Shown here one piece after another: positions 55,801 to 64,000 of a stretch of 64,000 nt of DNA (its first letter is position 1; every line of letters begins with the position of its first letter). The position numbers and the translations under genes were made by a program. Source of the DNA: Melanocharis versteri. Lineage: Eukaryota > Chordata > Aves > Passeriformes > Melanocharitidae. The notes under the pieces were generated by a model. That model ran no database searches, had not been told where the DNA came from, and was given only the letters and a program-made list of their open reading frames with translations. The stretch covers positions 4,217 to 68,216 of the forward strand of contig VZTG01009136.1 in NCBI GenBank assembly GCA_013397845.1. The letters run 5' to 3'.

Positions 55801-58800
55801 TAGAATCATTTAATCATAGAATTATTTGGGTTGGAAGGGACCTTAAAGATCCAGTTCCAGTGCCCCTGCCAGGGGCAGAAACACCTTCCACTAAATTAGG
55901 TTGTTATAAATATTTGTAAATATAAATATATTTATATATATTTAAAATCTTTTCACTATAGGTATTTTGCTGTCTTGAAGCTTAAAGATGAGACTTTGAA
56001 AATATTATTGAATTATTTGTATTACAAAAGGTGCACAAGTAGACTGGGTTTGTGATCTTTCCATTCGCTGCTGTTCTGCTGCCACATTGAAAATCTGTAT
56101 AAAGCTCCGTTGCCTCTTAACAGAGCAACTGTTCTGCTACATGGGAGCTTTATTTCCTCACATATATCACTGCATTTTTCAGTAGTAAAGATAGTTGAAA
56201 TGCAAGATTATTTTAGAAATTATAGTATTTTTCTTTCTCATTGCACTGTTCAACCTTAAACCCTTTACTCTTTCACAGGTGTATCAACATCAGCAGTTAA
56301 AGTTGCCTCTACCAGACTACCTTCCCCAAAAGGTTTGGTTGGGAATCCAACTCAGATCTTAGCACAGTTTCCCAAACAGCATCAGCAGTCTCCCAAACAG
56401 CAGCTGCACCAAGTCCAACAGGCCCAACCGCAGCAGCAGCAGCAGCAACCGCAGCAGCAGCAGCTGGTGCCATGTTCTGTAGCCCAGCAGCAGCCACAGC
56501 AATCTCAGCTGCCAGCTGGCATCAAGCCCACCATTCAGATCAAACAGGAATCAGGTAGTTGGAGTTGATCTTGGGTCACACTGATGAAGTCTGACTGCAA
56601 CTCAGGAAAGTAGGGCAGAATTCTGTACCAAAATATGCATGGGGGAGTGGTCATGAAGGCATGATCTATCGAGTACAGGATTTGGCTTTAAACATGAATA
56701 TAAGTAGATAGTACAGGATGTTTTAATGTTTTCAAGCAACAGTAATTAAAGAATTTGGTTCTTTCACTCTTCTTGTTTGGTTGAGGTATTATGGACCATA
56801 CTTTAGGTATATATGTTATTATCTTAGAGGTTGAGAGGTATGTAAATAACTTTAAAAGTAACGTGATTGGCAACCTGAAACACACCAGTTTTCTGACAAG
56901 AGTTGTTCAGCTATATCATCTGGAAAAAGAAGTTACTCCATGTTTTAATTATTTTCTTTGGTTCAGAAATCAAAACGTACTTTTGAGGTACATGTCAAAA
57001 CAAATACAGTTATATCTGGAGGTTAGACTAGATTCTTTTTGTAACATTGATTCATTCAGCTGACTTTGGGCAAGTCGTGTAATCTTTCTTTCTTGGCTGT
57101 TCTCTGCTGTAGCACACAATTCTCAGCAAGAAGTAGTAATAAATAAAGCTTGCAAAGTTATCCAGTTCTCAAAGAAGTGCTATAAAAGTGCAAAGTATTT
57201 TATGTATACTAATATAAAATCAGTATTTTATTTTAATCCTGTCAGTAAAACTATTTTATATCATACTGTTTAGGTCAAAGAACTAAAATAGACCACAGAA
57301 TGAAAAAAAATAGCCCTACTCTTGTCCTTTGATAAAACTACCTTTTAGATTATAGGGCCATTACTTAAGAAAAATAATAGCTACTAATTAAGACATAAAA
57401 AAGGCTTCCTCCAGCCACTGAACAGTAACAATATGAGCTTCATTTCCTTGTCTTCTACAATTAATTTAGGCTCATTGTGCTTTTTAGTTAAAAAGTTTCT
57501 TTGGAAATACCATCTGATACCAATTCTTTCTGGAAGATGTGAATCTGTTTTCCTGGAGACTTTACTTTTTATCCAGTTTTGTGTCTGGATGATGCAGAGA
57601 CCTCAATTTCTCTTTCAGTTTGGGGCTTACTTGCTCTGTACTGCTTTTATAGTCAGTGTAGAGAGAAGAAAACATCTCTGGAGGATGTTCCACATCTCAG
57701 GTGGACAAAATTTTTCACCTAGGAGTACTTGTGTACAAACATAAGTGCTTCCTCTAGACGAGACTCATCCAGGCTGTTCCATGGCATTTGGCCACCACAA
57801 TGCAATGCATTTTCCTCATCATGGAGCAGATCATAAGATGCACATCTCCTGGATATACTTTTGAACAGATGTGAATCTGCTGGTTTGCAACTGCGAAGTG
57901 AATCTCACAGAGGTACCATTCCCCAACACAGAATGGAGAGAGAGGCAGCAGAATCCTGGAGGTGCTAAGGTGCCCTCATCCTTCATTCTTACTGATTCTA
58001 CTCATAGCTTAAGCCAAATTTCTTTGTGGCTTTAAGATAACCAGTAAATCAAGGGGAAAGAGCGCAGTTTGCTTAAAGTAACGTTCCCTAGCCAGTGTCA
58101 CAGTTGCTTCCTTAAAGTCACTAATACTCCTTGTGCAGAAATGTTTTTTAATTTATTCAGGGTGCTGAAATTTGTCTAGGCTTAAGACATATTAGGATTT
58201 ACAGACTGAATTACTGGTGAAGAATTACTTTGCTTCTAGATGGTTCATTGTATATGAACCAAGTCAGTCTTGGTTGTAACCTGTTGGCTCCTGGGAAACA
58301 TTCTGGTTTTTCGTATCATGGACCAGGAAAAGTTAAAAATTACATCAACAAATCAGTGATGGAATGGACAGTGGAAGTAGCTAGGAATTGAAACAGGCAC
58401 ATGAAAGGCAAAGATGATGACTTTCTTGGTATTTGCAAAACAAACAAACCCAACCAAAAATAAGCAAAAAAAGAAAACCAAACTCAAAAATTAAATAATT
58501 TTTTTCATGATCAAGAATACATGGGCTCAGAATTGGAGCCTTGTGGGGCTACTTGCCCACTAGGCCTTGGTCTGAGAAAGCATTTCAGAAAGTAACTTAT
58601 CGTGCCTGTATTTTAACAGTGACCTTTCTCCTTTCCTAGGTGTTAAAATAATCACTCAACAGGTGCAGCCCAGTAAAATCCTTCCCAAACCAGTTACAGC
58701 GACCTTGCCCAGCAGTAGCAATTCACCCATTATGGTGGTTAGCAGTAATGGGACTATCATGACAACTAAACTGGTCGCTACTCCCACTGGTAAGTTATGG

Positions 58801-61800
58801 CTCTGAGAAGGGAAGGGAGGGTAAACCCAGACATGCAGGTGATCAAACATGGTTTCTTAGGGTTAAAAAAAAAGCACTTACCTCTTCTGAACAGTGGGCA
58901 CAACAGCACATTCACAATCCTGTTGTTATTTATTCTAGATCAGGATTTTTGTACTGAGTGCTCTTTTATTCCTCTGTTCAAATTAGTACACAAAAATATC
59001 ATTGTTCCTTCCCCACCGGGTTTATTTTAGAGGAAATTGTCTTGCAACCGATACAGATACTTTGCACTTCTGTAGCACCTTATATTACATGATTACTGAT
59101 CTAACTCAAGCAGCCAGGTCAGCACCATTCCTATTTGCATAGATGGACTTCAAAAGACATATGACTTGCTCATAGTCCTGCAGTGAATTTGTAAAAAGAC
59201 CAGTAAATTGAAATTTTAGCTCCCAGTGTTTTTCTGGGCATCTAATTGTATTTTTGTTTCTAATAGATAATAATGCAGATTGTTCAGATTGTAAACTTGC
59301 ATGAGGAAAACTTAAAAGGTAGCTTTATCCTGGTTTTCAGAAAACTCTTTATTTCCTGATTTTTTTTTAGCATGGGCTGGGAATATTAGAACCATAAAAT
59401 CTTTACAGTTGGAAAAGCCCTCTAAGATCATCAAGTCTGACCATTAACCCAGCACCACCATATTCTCCACTAAAAACCTTGTCCCAAGTGCAACACCCAC
59501 ATGGCTTTTGAATGTTTTCAGGAATGGTGATTCTACCACTTCCTGGGCAACTTGTTCCAATGCCTGACCGCCCTTCCCATGAGGAATTTTTTCATAATAT
59601 CCTACCTGAACCTCCTCTGACACAACTTGAGGCCATCTCCTCTTGTCCTTAGCATGAACTAATGGTTAATATTCCGATTATAACTTTTAAAGTGCTCCAC
59701 AGATATATTTTTGAGTACGTTAAAAAAACCAGAAGTTTTGCAGTTCATTTAGTTGGTAAAATCTGTATTGTGCTCCCATGGATGTGAACACACCTTTCTT
59801 GACAAAACAAACTGCTTTGCTCTGTGACCTTTAGCAATTAAGGGCACTATCTGCAGCAGTACAAGCAGAATGGAATTTCAGTGTTTGTGTAGCTGTTGAG
59901 TTATTCTTTTTGAACAAGTTTCTTTTGTGGACTCAGTTCTCTTTCCATCCAGAAAAGGACTAGTTCTAAAAAAACAGCATTTATACTATGCTTAGAGGTT
60001 TCTTTTGTGCTGCTGTATGCTAAGTCCACAAAATTGCATCATCATTGTAAATGACATTTTTCTCTAAGTGTGTTACTTAGACCAGTCACTGGTGGTTCTC
60101 TTTTTAAACAATTTGTCGTATAGGAGAAGTGTCATTCATGAGAGGAAGGGATGAGTTCTGGTCGTGTCATCAGACGCCTGACTCCTGGTCATCTAAGGGA
60201 GTAAGAGGCAAACCTGCAGGCAGAATCTGCACATCTGTTTAAAATTACAATCTTATGCACAAGGACATGAATTAAAATAAAGCAGTCATGGAACATTTAT
60301 TAAAATATTCAGAAGACTGTTATATCAATTTAAATTTAGTATATACTTGAATATTGCTCTGTGGATTTAAAAATTACTAAAAGAATTGTAAAGGGTGGTA
60401 ATAGACTGTAGGGTGGGATATCTTTGAATAAATCTGACACTTTTTTCCTAAACTACCATATTTTTCCACAAATGTTAGTAGAGGATTGTGTTGTAACAGT
60501 GAAAATTTTTTTTCTCTGTTTAAAACAGGAACTCAAGCAACGTATACACGGCCAACGGTGAGCCCCTCTCTGGGGGCTCGGATGTCAGGAACTCCAGGGG
60601 CTGCTACTTATGTGAAAACTACAAGTGGCAGCATCATTACTGTAGTACCAAAATCACTGGCTACTCTAGGAGGAAAGATCATCAGCAGTAATATTGTTTC
60701 TGGTAGGCATATGAGTACTTTGATGTTAAGACTTTTATTTCAAAAGTAACTTTGGGCTTGCTTTAATGGTTCAGGGCTTTTCTGTGGGTTACATGCTCAA
60801 ATAGTTATTAGGACCTTTACTGGAGAATTCAGAAGAAAAATAGCTGAGCAAGAAGAAGAAGGTAATAGGTAGAAGTTTGAAGGTGAAGTGTTCTTAAGGA
60901 TTGTGATAGTATTTGTGTTTAAGAAGGAAACAGCGAATGTGAAGGAAAACTGAGAGGAAAAAGAAATGTTGGATGGGGACTAGTACGTTGTACAGAGGGC
61001 AGAAAGATCGGAAAATACTATTGGCCCCAAATCAAAACATTTTATAATCTCAATGCTGCCCTTCTCTGTTCTACTGCATGGCCAAAGAACCAGAATAGAA
61101 ATGGACTGTGTATGTTAAATTCAGCTATGCAGTCTCCACCTTATTTTGATATTTTATCAGTGGCAGCCTGTCTTTCCTTCAGCCCATGTTTTGCCTTAAG
61201 CTTTCCCTCTCAGCTTTATGCAGACCGTGCTGCTTATCTTTGTTCGTCTGCTGACCAGCCCTGGTTCTCCCTGCTGGTTATGTACTGGCACAGGTTGCCC
61301 AGAGAAGCTGTGGCTGCCCCAACCCCAGAAGTATTCAAGACCAGGTTGGAAGGGGCTTGGAGCGACCTGGTCTAGTGGAAGATGTCCCTGCCCTTGACAG
61401 GGGGTGGAACTGGATGAGCTTCAAGGTCCCTTCCAACCCAAAACATTCAGTGGTTCTGTCATCTCTAAAGATAGGGTCTTTTAGGACCGGGACCAAGCAC
61501 ACTTATACCACTAACAATTTTTTAGTATATGTTTGGGACTTTAACTTTGTTTAGCCAAGACCTGACCTGGCAACAGCCAGTTCCAGTCACCAGAAGGTGC
61601 TGCACAAGCTATCCAGTAAACACACTCTTGGGCTGTAATCTGGTAGAGCAGTTTTACAGGTTTTTGATTTCTACAAAATTATATTTAGTGATGATACAAC
61701 ATCTTCTTTGGCAATAAGTAATTTTTTTTAGCCTGCTGTGGGTATGGTGAATTGTTAAGACAATTTCTAGGTCTTCTAATGAATTATACACAAGTGGAAG

Positions 61801-63079
61801 TATTCTCCTGAGCAGCAGCTAATGTGGGGAAACCTGTGAGTGATCCTGATGAGGGTAATAATGATTGTCCTGAAAGAACACAAGTTTGGAAAGCATGCCT
61901 GCTTTTTTCTTTCTGTTTGCTTAATTGTTTGTGCTAAGGGAGCAGTCTTTAGATGCCTCTGAAGTCAGTAGGATTAAATAAATCATAATCTTGTCTCAGC
62001 ATGTCTTCCCTTTCCCAGAATTAGTAGAATTGTTAATATGAAATACATTGTGACGTATCTACAGGCGTGACTAATGGGTAGAAGGTAGTAAAGGGAATCC
62101 TTGGGTTTGCAGCTGTTGTGACTGAATGGTGCTTCTGTTGATAAAAAGCTGTCTGAGTAGCTGCTGCAATGGCAGTCCGATAGCACTGATGACTGATTCC
62201 AGTGTATGTGCTTCTGTGGAGTGTGGAAGGCTGACCAGAATTACCTGTCACTGCAGGTAACTAAAAACCTGGTAAAGGGAATGGAACTAATTAGATACTA
62301 ACATAGGAACAGAAATAGCCAAGACAGCTCTTCAAAAAAGAAAGAAAAAAAAACCAACCAAAAAATCACCACCCACGCTTCTAAACTTAACTTTTATGGA
62401 TTGGTTGTGAATCAATAGCATGTTTTTCTTTTTTCCTTCTTTCAATCCACTACTCATCACTTACATTACGACAGAAAGAGCTGTTGTTTCTCTTGACTGG
62501 AGGTACATCCTTGGTATGTAGATTCTTCTACAGAGGTCATCTGTAGAAGAGTATTTGCTTGTGCAAATAGGACCTTGAGTTGAGTATTAGTGATGTCCTT
62601 ATCCCACCCTAACTCCAGCCTTTGAAGAGTTATACATGTTTGCCTGAGAAAGCTGTGTTAGTCTGCTCTGTAACTTGTGAGAAGGGGTTGCCTGTCCTAA
62701 TACAGAGTACATTATGTTCCCCTGGCACTTTTTACTGTAGGTGAAAGATTTGTCGAGTTGACATCGAATATTTCCATGTTGAGTTGGGTGACAAGAATTC
62801 CCATTCCAGGTGCTGCTGGTTTCTTGATGTGCTGTCAGATTTAAATACAATGATTCCTCTATAGCTCACCAACTTCTGTGGTGAAAGGAAATATTCAAAA
62901 TGTGATAAACTGCACATTATTTCTTTTCCCACAAAAATTTAGGAACTACAACCAAAATCACTACAATTCCAATGACATCGAAACCCAATGTGATTGTTGT
63001 GCAAAAAACCACTGGAAAAGGAACTACAATTCAAGGGCTTCCAGGCAAAAATGTTGTCACAACACTGTTGAATGCTGGG
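37071..63079 (+). CDS. EMSY: EMSY (C11orf30), first eleven coding exons; gene continues past the window
   Basis: Coding exons: 37071-37140, 40577-40676, 41327-41401, 43627-43802, 45053-45205, 49282-49541, 53972-54236, 56279-56554, 58640-58789, 60529-60702 and 62943-63079. They total 1,836 bases, exactly 612 codons in one frame, against about 1,320 residues for the full human protein. All ten complete introns are GT-AG. The ENT domain (residues about 16-100) comes from exons 1-4. A basic KPRKRRR stretch is at about residues 201-207. After it come Ser/Thr/Val-rich repeats, a Gln-rich stretch at 400-440, and motifs such as IIVTTSPSSTFVPN and KPNVIVVQKTTGKG. In mammals EMSY binds BRCA2 and HP1, represses transcription and belongs to KDM5/SIN3-type complexes in the nucleus. 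Identification is very firm; function is by homology. The C-terminal half lies outside the window. Confidence 0.98.
37141..40576 (+). other. EMSY: EMSY intron 1
   Basis: About 3.4 kb. It holds a T-rich run at about 37470-37510 (long T runs broken by single bases). No interspersed repeat or other gene is recognised. The acceptor is AATTCTTCAG. Confidence 0.85.
40577..40676 (+). CDS. EMSY: EMSY coding exon 2 (ENT domain)
   Basis: Encodes LEAYAGVISALRAQGDLTK and on to EKKDLLGELSKVL, the core of the ENT helix bundle. 100 bases. The donor is GTAACC, with AG|T making the next Ser. Confidence 0.97.
40677..41326 (+). other. EMSY: EMSY intron 2
   Basis: 650 bases, AT-rich, acceptor TTTTTTTAATAG. Nothing else is recognised. 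Confidence 0.85.
41327..41401 (+). CDS. EMSY: EMSY coding exon 3 (ENT domain)
   Basis: 75 bases encoding ISTERHRAEVRRAVNDERL and TTIAH, the C-terminal helices of the ENT domain. The donor is GTAAGT. The split codon AA|T gives Asn. Confidence 0.97.
41402..43626 (+). other. EMSY: EMSY intron 3
   Basis: About 2.2 kb, AT-rich. A T homopolymer of about 12 lies near 42128-42139. No repeat family or RNA gene is recognised. Confidence 0.8.
43627..43802 (+). CDS. EMSY: EMSY coding exon 4
   Basis: Starts MSGPNSSSEWSIEGRRLVPL and continues through FTVTANAVANAAVQH to PAETGNKE. It covers the end of the ENT domain and the following linker. 176 bases. The donor is GTGAGA after the single base G. Confidence 0.97.
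43803..45052 (+). other. EMSY: EMSY intron 4
   Basis: 1,250 bases with a short CR1 tip at 43916-44035. The acceptor is CTCCTCTTCAG. Otherwise unremarkable. Confidence 0.85.
43916..44035 (+). mobile_element. CR1 LINE 3' tip, plus orientation
   Basis: GGTTGGATGAGGCTTGGAGC, CAGTCTAGTGGAAGGTGTCC and TTCCAACCCAAACCATTCTA, ending ATGAACCTATGA. About 120 bases, in sense to EMSY. Confidence 0.9.
45053..45205 (+). CDS. EMSY: EMSY coding exon 5
   Basis: 153 bases: VVCYSYTSTTSTPTSTPVP and further to SPRPASPASNVVVLP and STIYVK. Ser/Thr/Pro-rich. At the junction with exon 4 the bird reads Glu-Val-Val-Val-Cys, one Val more than I recall for human, because GTGG is repeated at the start of this exon. The donor is GTAAGT. 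Confidence 0.96.
46210..46253. repeat. Hairpin-forming inverted repeat (about 20 bp stem, 3-nt loop)
   Basis: The left arm TTATTGAATTATTAC (46216-46230), loop GTG and right arm GTAATAATTCAATAA (46234-46248) pair perfectly over 15 bp. After a one-base bulge, TAGAC and GTCTA (46210-46214 and 46249-46253) add five more pairs. It lies in EMSY intron 5, with no known role. Confidence 0.93.
47580..48410 (-). mobile_element. CR1 LINE 3' fragment, minus orientation (about 0.8 kb)
   Basis: An inverted CR1 copy beginning GGATTGCAGATTTGTCAAGG and TTGGAAGAGACCTTCAAGAG. It continues CAACCCCCATCTGGCTACAC, TTTCTCCAGTCTGAGCGCCC, GACTGGAGGTACTTCACCAG and CAGCTTGTTCAGATTCTTCT. It is the longest CR1 piece in the window and reaches into the ORF2 end. 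A short open frame at 48056-48289 is part of it. Confidence 0.93.
49282..49541 (+). CDS. EMSY: EMSY coding exon 6 (nuclear localisation-like region)
   Basis: 260 bases starting VSCSDDDEKPRKRRRTNSS, an acidic stretch followed by the basic KPRKRRR cluster and a Ser run, then KTITVPVSGSPKMSNIMQS and MSPVKITFTKPSTQTTNTT. It ends in phase 0 at QK. The donor is GTATGT. Confidence 0.97.
49542..53971 (+). other. EMSY: EMSY intron 6
   Basis: About 4.4 kb. The segment 49740-50062 has an unusual, less AT-rich composition and may be an old conserved repeat (see findings). The rest is AT-rich with T and A homopolymer runs, for example near 52790 and 53545. No CR1 is seen. The acceptor is TCTTTTTTTAG. Confidence 0.8.
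49740..50062. repeat. Possible old interspersed repeat or conserved non-coding element
   Basis: A stretch of balanced composition within AT-rich intron 6, including CTTCCCCCAGACTGCCCCAC, CAATGTGCCTCAACCCTGAC and CTGAAGGGACCACTTCTAGG. The wording resembles a repeat type I have seen scattered in amniote genomes, but I cannot name the family. No open frame with splice support was found. Confidence 0.3.
53972..54236 (+). CDS. EMSY: EMSY coding exon 7
   Basis: 265 bases starting VIIVTTSPSSTFVPNILSKS, then NYAAVTKLVPTSVIASTTQK, a Ser-rich GSSSSCSTPS stretch with two Cys, and VVSSTPSVVMSTVAQ. The donor is GTATGG after CAA G. Confidence 0.97.
54237..56278 (+). other. EMSY: EMSY intron 7
   Basis: About 2 kb with a GAAT tetranucleotide run near 54852-54868, a short inverted CR1 tip at 55806-55905 and an AT repeat just after it. 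The acceptor is CTCTTTCACAG. Confidence 0.85.
55806..55905 (-). mobile_element. CR1 LINE 3' tip, minus orientation
   Basis: AATCATAGAATTATTTGGGT, TTGGAAGGGACCTTAAAGAT and GAAACACCTTCCACTAAATT, about 100 bases of an inverted CR1 end. An AT-rich TATAAATATA stretch (55905-55945) follows. Confidence 0.9.
56279..56554 (+). CDS. EMSY: EMSY coding exon 8 (Gln-rich, CAG tract)
   Basis: 276 bases. It starts VSTSAVKVASTRLPSPKG and continues PTQILAQFPKQHQQSPKQQ into a Gln-rich stretch (residues about 400-440). Six Gln, a Pro and four Gln are encoded by 56431-56463, nearly all by CAG. It ends IKPTIQIKQES. The donor is GTAGTT, weak. Confidence 0.97.
56431..56463 (+). repeat. EMSY: Coding CAG microsatellite in EMSY exon 8
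   Basis: Five CAG and one CAA, then CCG, then four CAG, in frame as polyglutamine broken by one proline. It is a candidate for length variation between individuals or species. Confidence 0.95.
56555..58639 (+). other. EMSY: EMSY intron 8
   Basis: About 2.1 kb, AT-rich. An A-rich AAACAAACAAACC-like stretch lies near 58437-58480. No interspersed repeat is recognised. The acceptor is CTCCTTTCCTAG. Confidence 0.8.
58640..58789 (+). CDS. EMSY: EMSY coding exon 9
   Basis: 150 bases encoding VKIITQQVQPSKILPKPVTA, then PIMVVSSNGTIMTTKLVATP. The VKIITQQ segment follows a KQESG site at the previous junction that resembles a SUMO consensus (IKQE). The donor is GTAAGT. Confidence 0.97.
58790..60528 (+). 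other. EMSY: EMSY intron 9
   Basis: About 1.7 kb with an inverted CR1 piece at 59385-59660. The acceptor is GTTTAAAACAG. Confidence 0.85.
59385..59660 (-). mobile_element. CR1 LINE 3' end, minus orientation
   Basis: ATAAAATCTTTACAGTTGGA, CCATTAACCCAGCACCACCA, TTGTTCCAATGCCTGACCGC and CAACTTGAGGCCATCTCCTC. It is the same subfamily as the copy at 47580-48410, judging by shared segments such as AACCCAGCACCA and CAACTTGTTCCAATGCCTGAC. Confidence 0.92.
60529..60702 (+). CDS. EMSY: EMSY coding exon 10
   Basis: 174 bases encoding TQATYTRPTVSPSLGARMSG, TPGAATYVKTTSGSIITVVP and LGGKIISSNIVS. The stretch GARMSGTPG differs from human more than its surroundings. The donor is GTAGGC. Confidence 0.97.
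61280..61465 (+). mobile_element. CR1 LINE 3' end, plus orientation
   Basis: CACAGGTTGCCCAGAGAAGC, GACCTGGTCTAGTGGAAGAT and CCTTCCAACCCAAAACATTC. About 185 bases, in sense to EMSY. Confidence 0.92.
62524..62550. repeat. Short inverted repeat, 11-bp arms
   Basis: TCTTCTACAGA, spacer GGTCA, then TCTGTAGAAGA. A small hairpin in EMSY intron 10 with no known role. Confidence 0.85.
62943..63079 (+). CDS. EMSY: EMSY coding exon 11
   Basis: 137 bases encoding TTTKITTIPMTSKPNVIVVQ, KTTGKGTTIQGLPGKNVVTT and LLNAG, ending in phase 0. The donor is GTAAGTAA. The known protein continues with a GEKTIQTVP-like segment, which I do not find before the window ends. Confidence 0.97.
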
Positions 63080-64000
63080 GTAAGTAATTGTTTCGAGTCT
63101 CAAATGGAGAGCCTAGTGACAAGCTGTGTGGTGGCTGCTGCATTCATTCTGCTAAAGACTCCATTAAGAGCAAACTGTGCATGAGCTCCTTAACAGATCA
63201 AGCATGCCTTGATGTCAGAGATGTTTGAAAACTGACTGTGGTTTGCAGAATATGATTCCATGCTTAAAGCTAACTGAGGATGTTTTCAAACTTAAAGGAA
63301 AATATAAACTTTTGAACTTGCTTTTTCCCCATGGAGAATGATTTTGTATTCCTGAAGCAGTTAAGTAGATGAAAATTACTAGAATCTTAGCCTGTTTGCT
63401 CCAGTGAGAACCAGGGTCCTGTGTTAATAACTTGCGTTTCCAGCCATTTGTCTTCTGGGTATAAAGGGCAGAAATAAACTGTGTCTTCACAGTAGGGGAA
63501 CCACTTCAGTTTATGTGGTGTGTAACATTGTGACATCCTGTGCCCCGGGTATTGTATAGTGGTGAATTATTTTTTTGGATAACCTGAGGTATGCCTAAGA
63601 ATAAAATCAAGTTTCTGGCATCAGCTGAGCTTATCTTTAAGTACTAGTAAATAAAAATGATCAATGTTCCTAGAAAAAGTAGTGAGATTTAATGCCTTAG
63701 TCCTGTAAAATTTGAAAGGCTGCTTGAGTAGCAGAACTACTGATGGGTTTTTAAAAATCTTTTATGATTTTTGTTTTACGTTTTGAACTTCCCTAGTTTT
63801 AGAATTCAAGGTATTAAAGGTATTTGCAGACAAGTGGAAATCTTATGATGTTACACAATAGTAGCTACCAGAATGGGATGGTATTTTTGAAACAAGTATG
63901 ATTTGGGGCATTTCCAGCTATTCAATGGATAATGGTAGGAACTGGCTACTTATGTTGTTACTCACTTGGTTTGTTGCTGTGCAGAGCTTAAAAAAAGCGT
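63080..64000 (+). other. EMSY: EMSY intron 11, start only
   Basis: AT-rich sequence to the right edge. No further EMSY exon, repeat or other gene is seen, so the next exon lies beyond the window. Confidence 0.8.

Larger units (their letters stand above)
60703..62942 (+). other. EMSY: EMSY intron 10
   Basis: About 2.2 kb with a CR1 tail at 61280-61465, a short hairpin at 62524-62550 and an A-rich run near 62339-62352. The acceptor is CACAAAAATTTAG, with a poor pyrimidine tract. Confidence 0.85.

Noticed and set aside
56309..56497. Ala-rich minus-strand frame
   Set aside because: It is the antisense shadow of the CAG tract in EMSY exon 8.

Overview
This window is vertebrate genomic DNA, almost certainly from a bird and probably a passerine. 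The evidence is intron-containing genes, at least thirteen CR1 LINE tails (the dominant avian repeat), a songbird-style solo LTR that starts TGTCATGG, and the conserved gene pair THAP12-EMSY. Two genes are readable exon by exon. No bacterial-type operon, CRISPR array, tRNA or rRNA was seen.

Layout. 1-360 is a GC-rich edge that may be the promoter side of the next gene (WNT11 in the human order; inference only). 361-7075 is intergenic, with two CR1 copies and a perfect 32-bp palindrome. 7075-25063 is THAP12 on the minus strand. Its large 3' exon is at 7994-9939 and small exons are at 10204-10240, 11173-11280 and 13760-13880. Exon 1 is at 24872-24953, in a 192-bp island bounded by single Ns and flanked on both sides by the same 178-bp sequence, so the assembly is suspect here. 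Intron 2 carries a complete solo LTR (12101-13061, GACCT target-site duplication). Intron 1 carries a decayed class I endogenous retrovirus pol relic with other LTR-like pieces nested in it.

25262-26055 is GC-rich, contains a 161-base N gap and ends in a CpG-rich 16-bp minisatellite. 26060-35400 is AT-rich intergenic sequence with three CR1 tails. 35400-36560 is a CpG island with a tandemly duplicated ZNF143/NRF1/YY1-type promoter module (period about 107 bp) and is the likely EMSY promoter.

37071-63079 holds the first eleven coding exons of EMSY on the plus strand. They read in one continuous frame of 612 codons, and the gene runs off the right edge. THAP12 and EMSY are therefore transcribed divergently, with about 11 kb between their presumed promoters.

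Both products are nuclear. THAP12 has an N-terminal THAP zinc finger and a transposase-derived body. EMSY has an ENT domain and a long Ser/Thr/Gln-rich body and is known as a BRCA2- and HP1-binding chromatin repressor. I see no evidence that the two act in one pathway, and no wholly new coding system. The points most worth checking are the duplicated promoter module, the mis-assembled THAP12 exon 1, two strong inverted repeats, and the CAG tract in EMSY exon 8.
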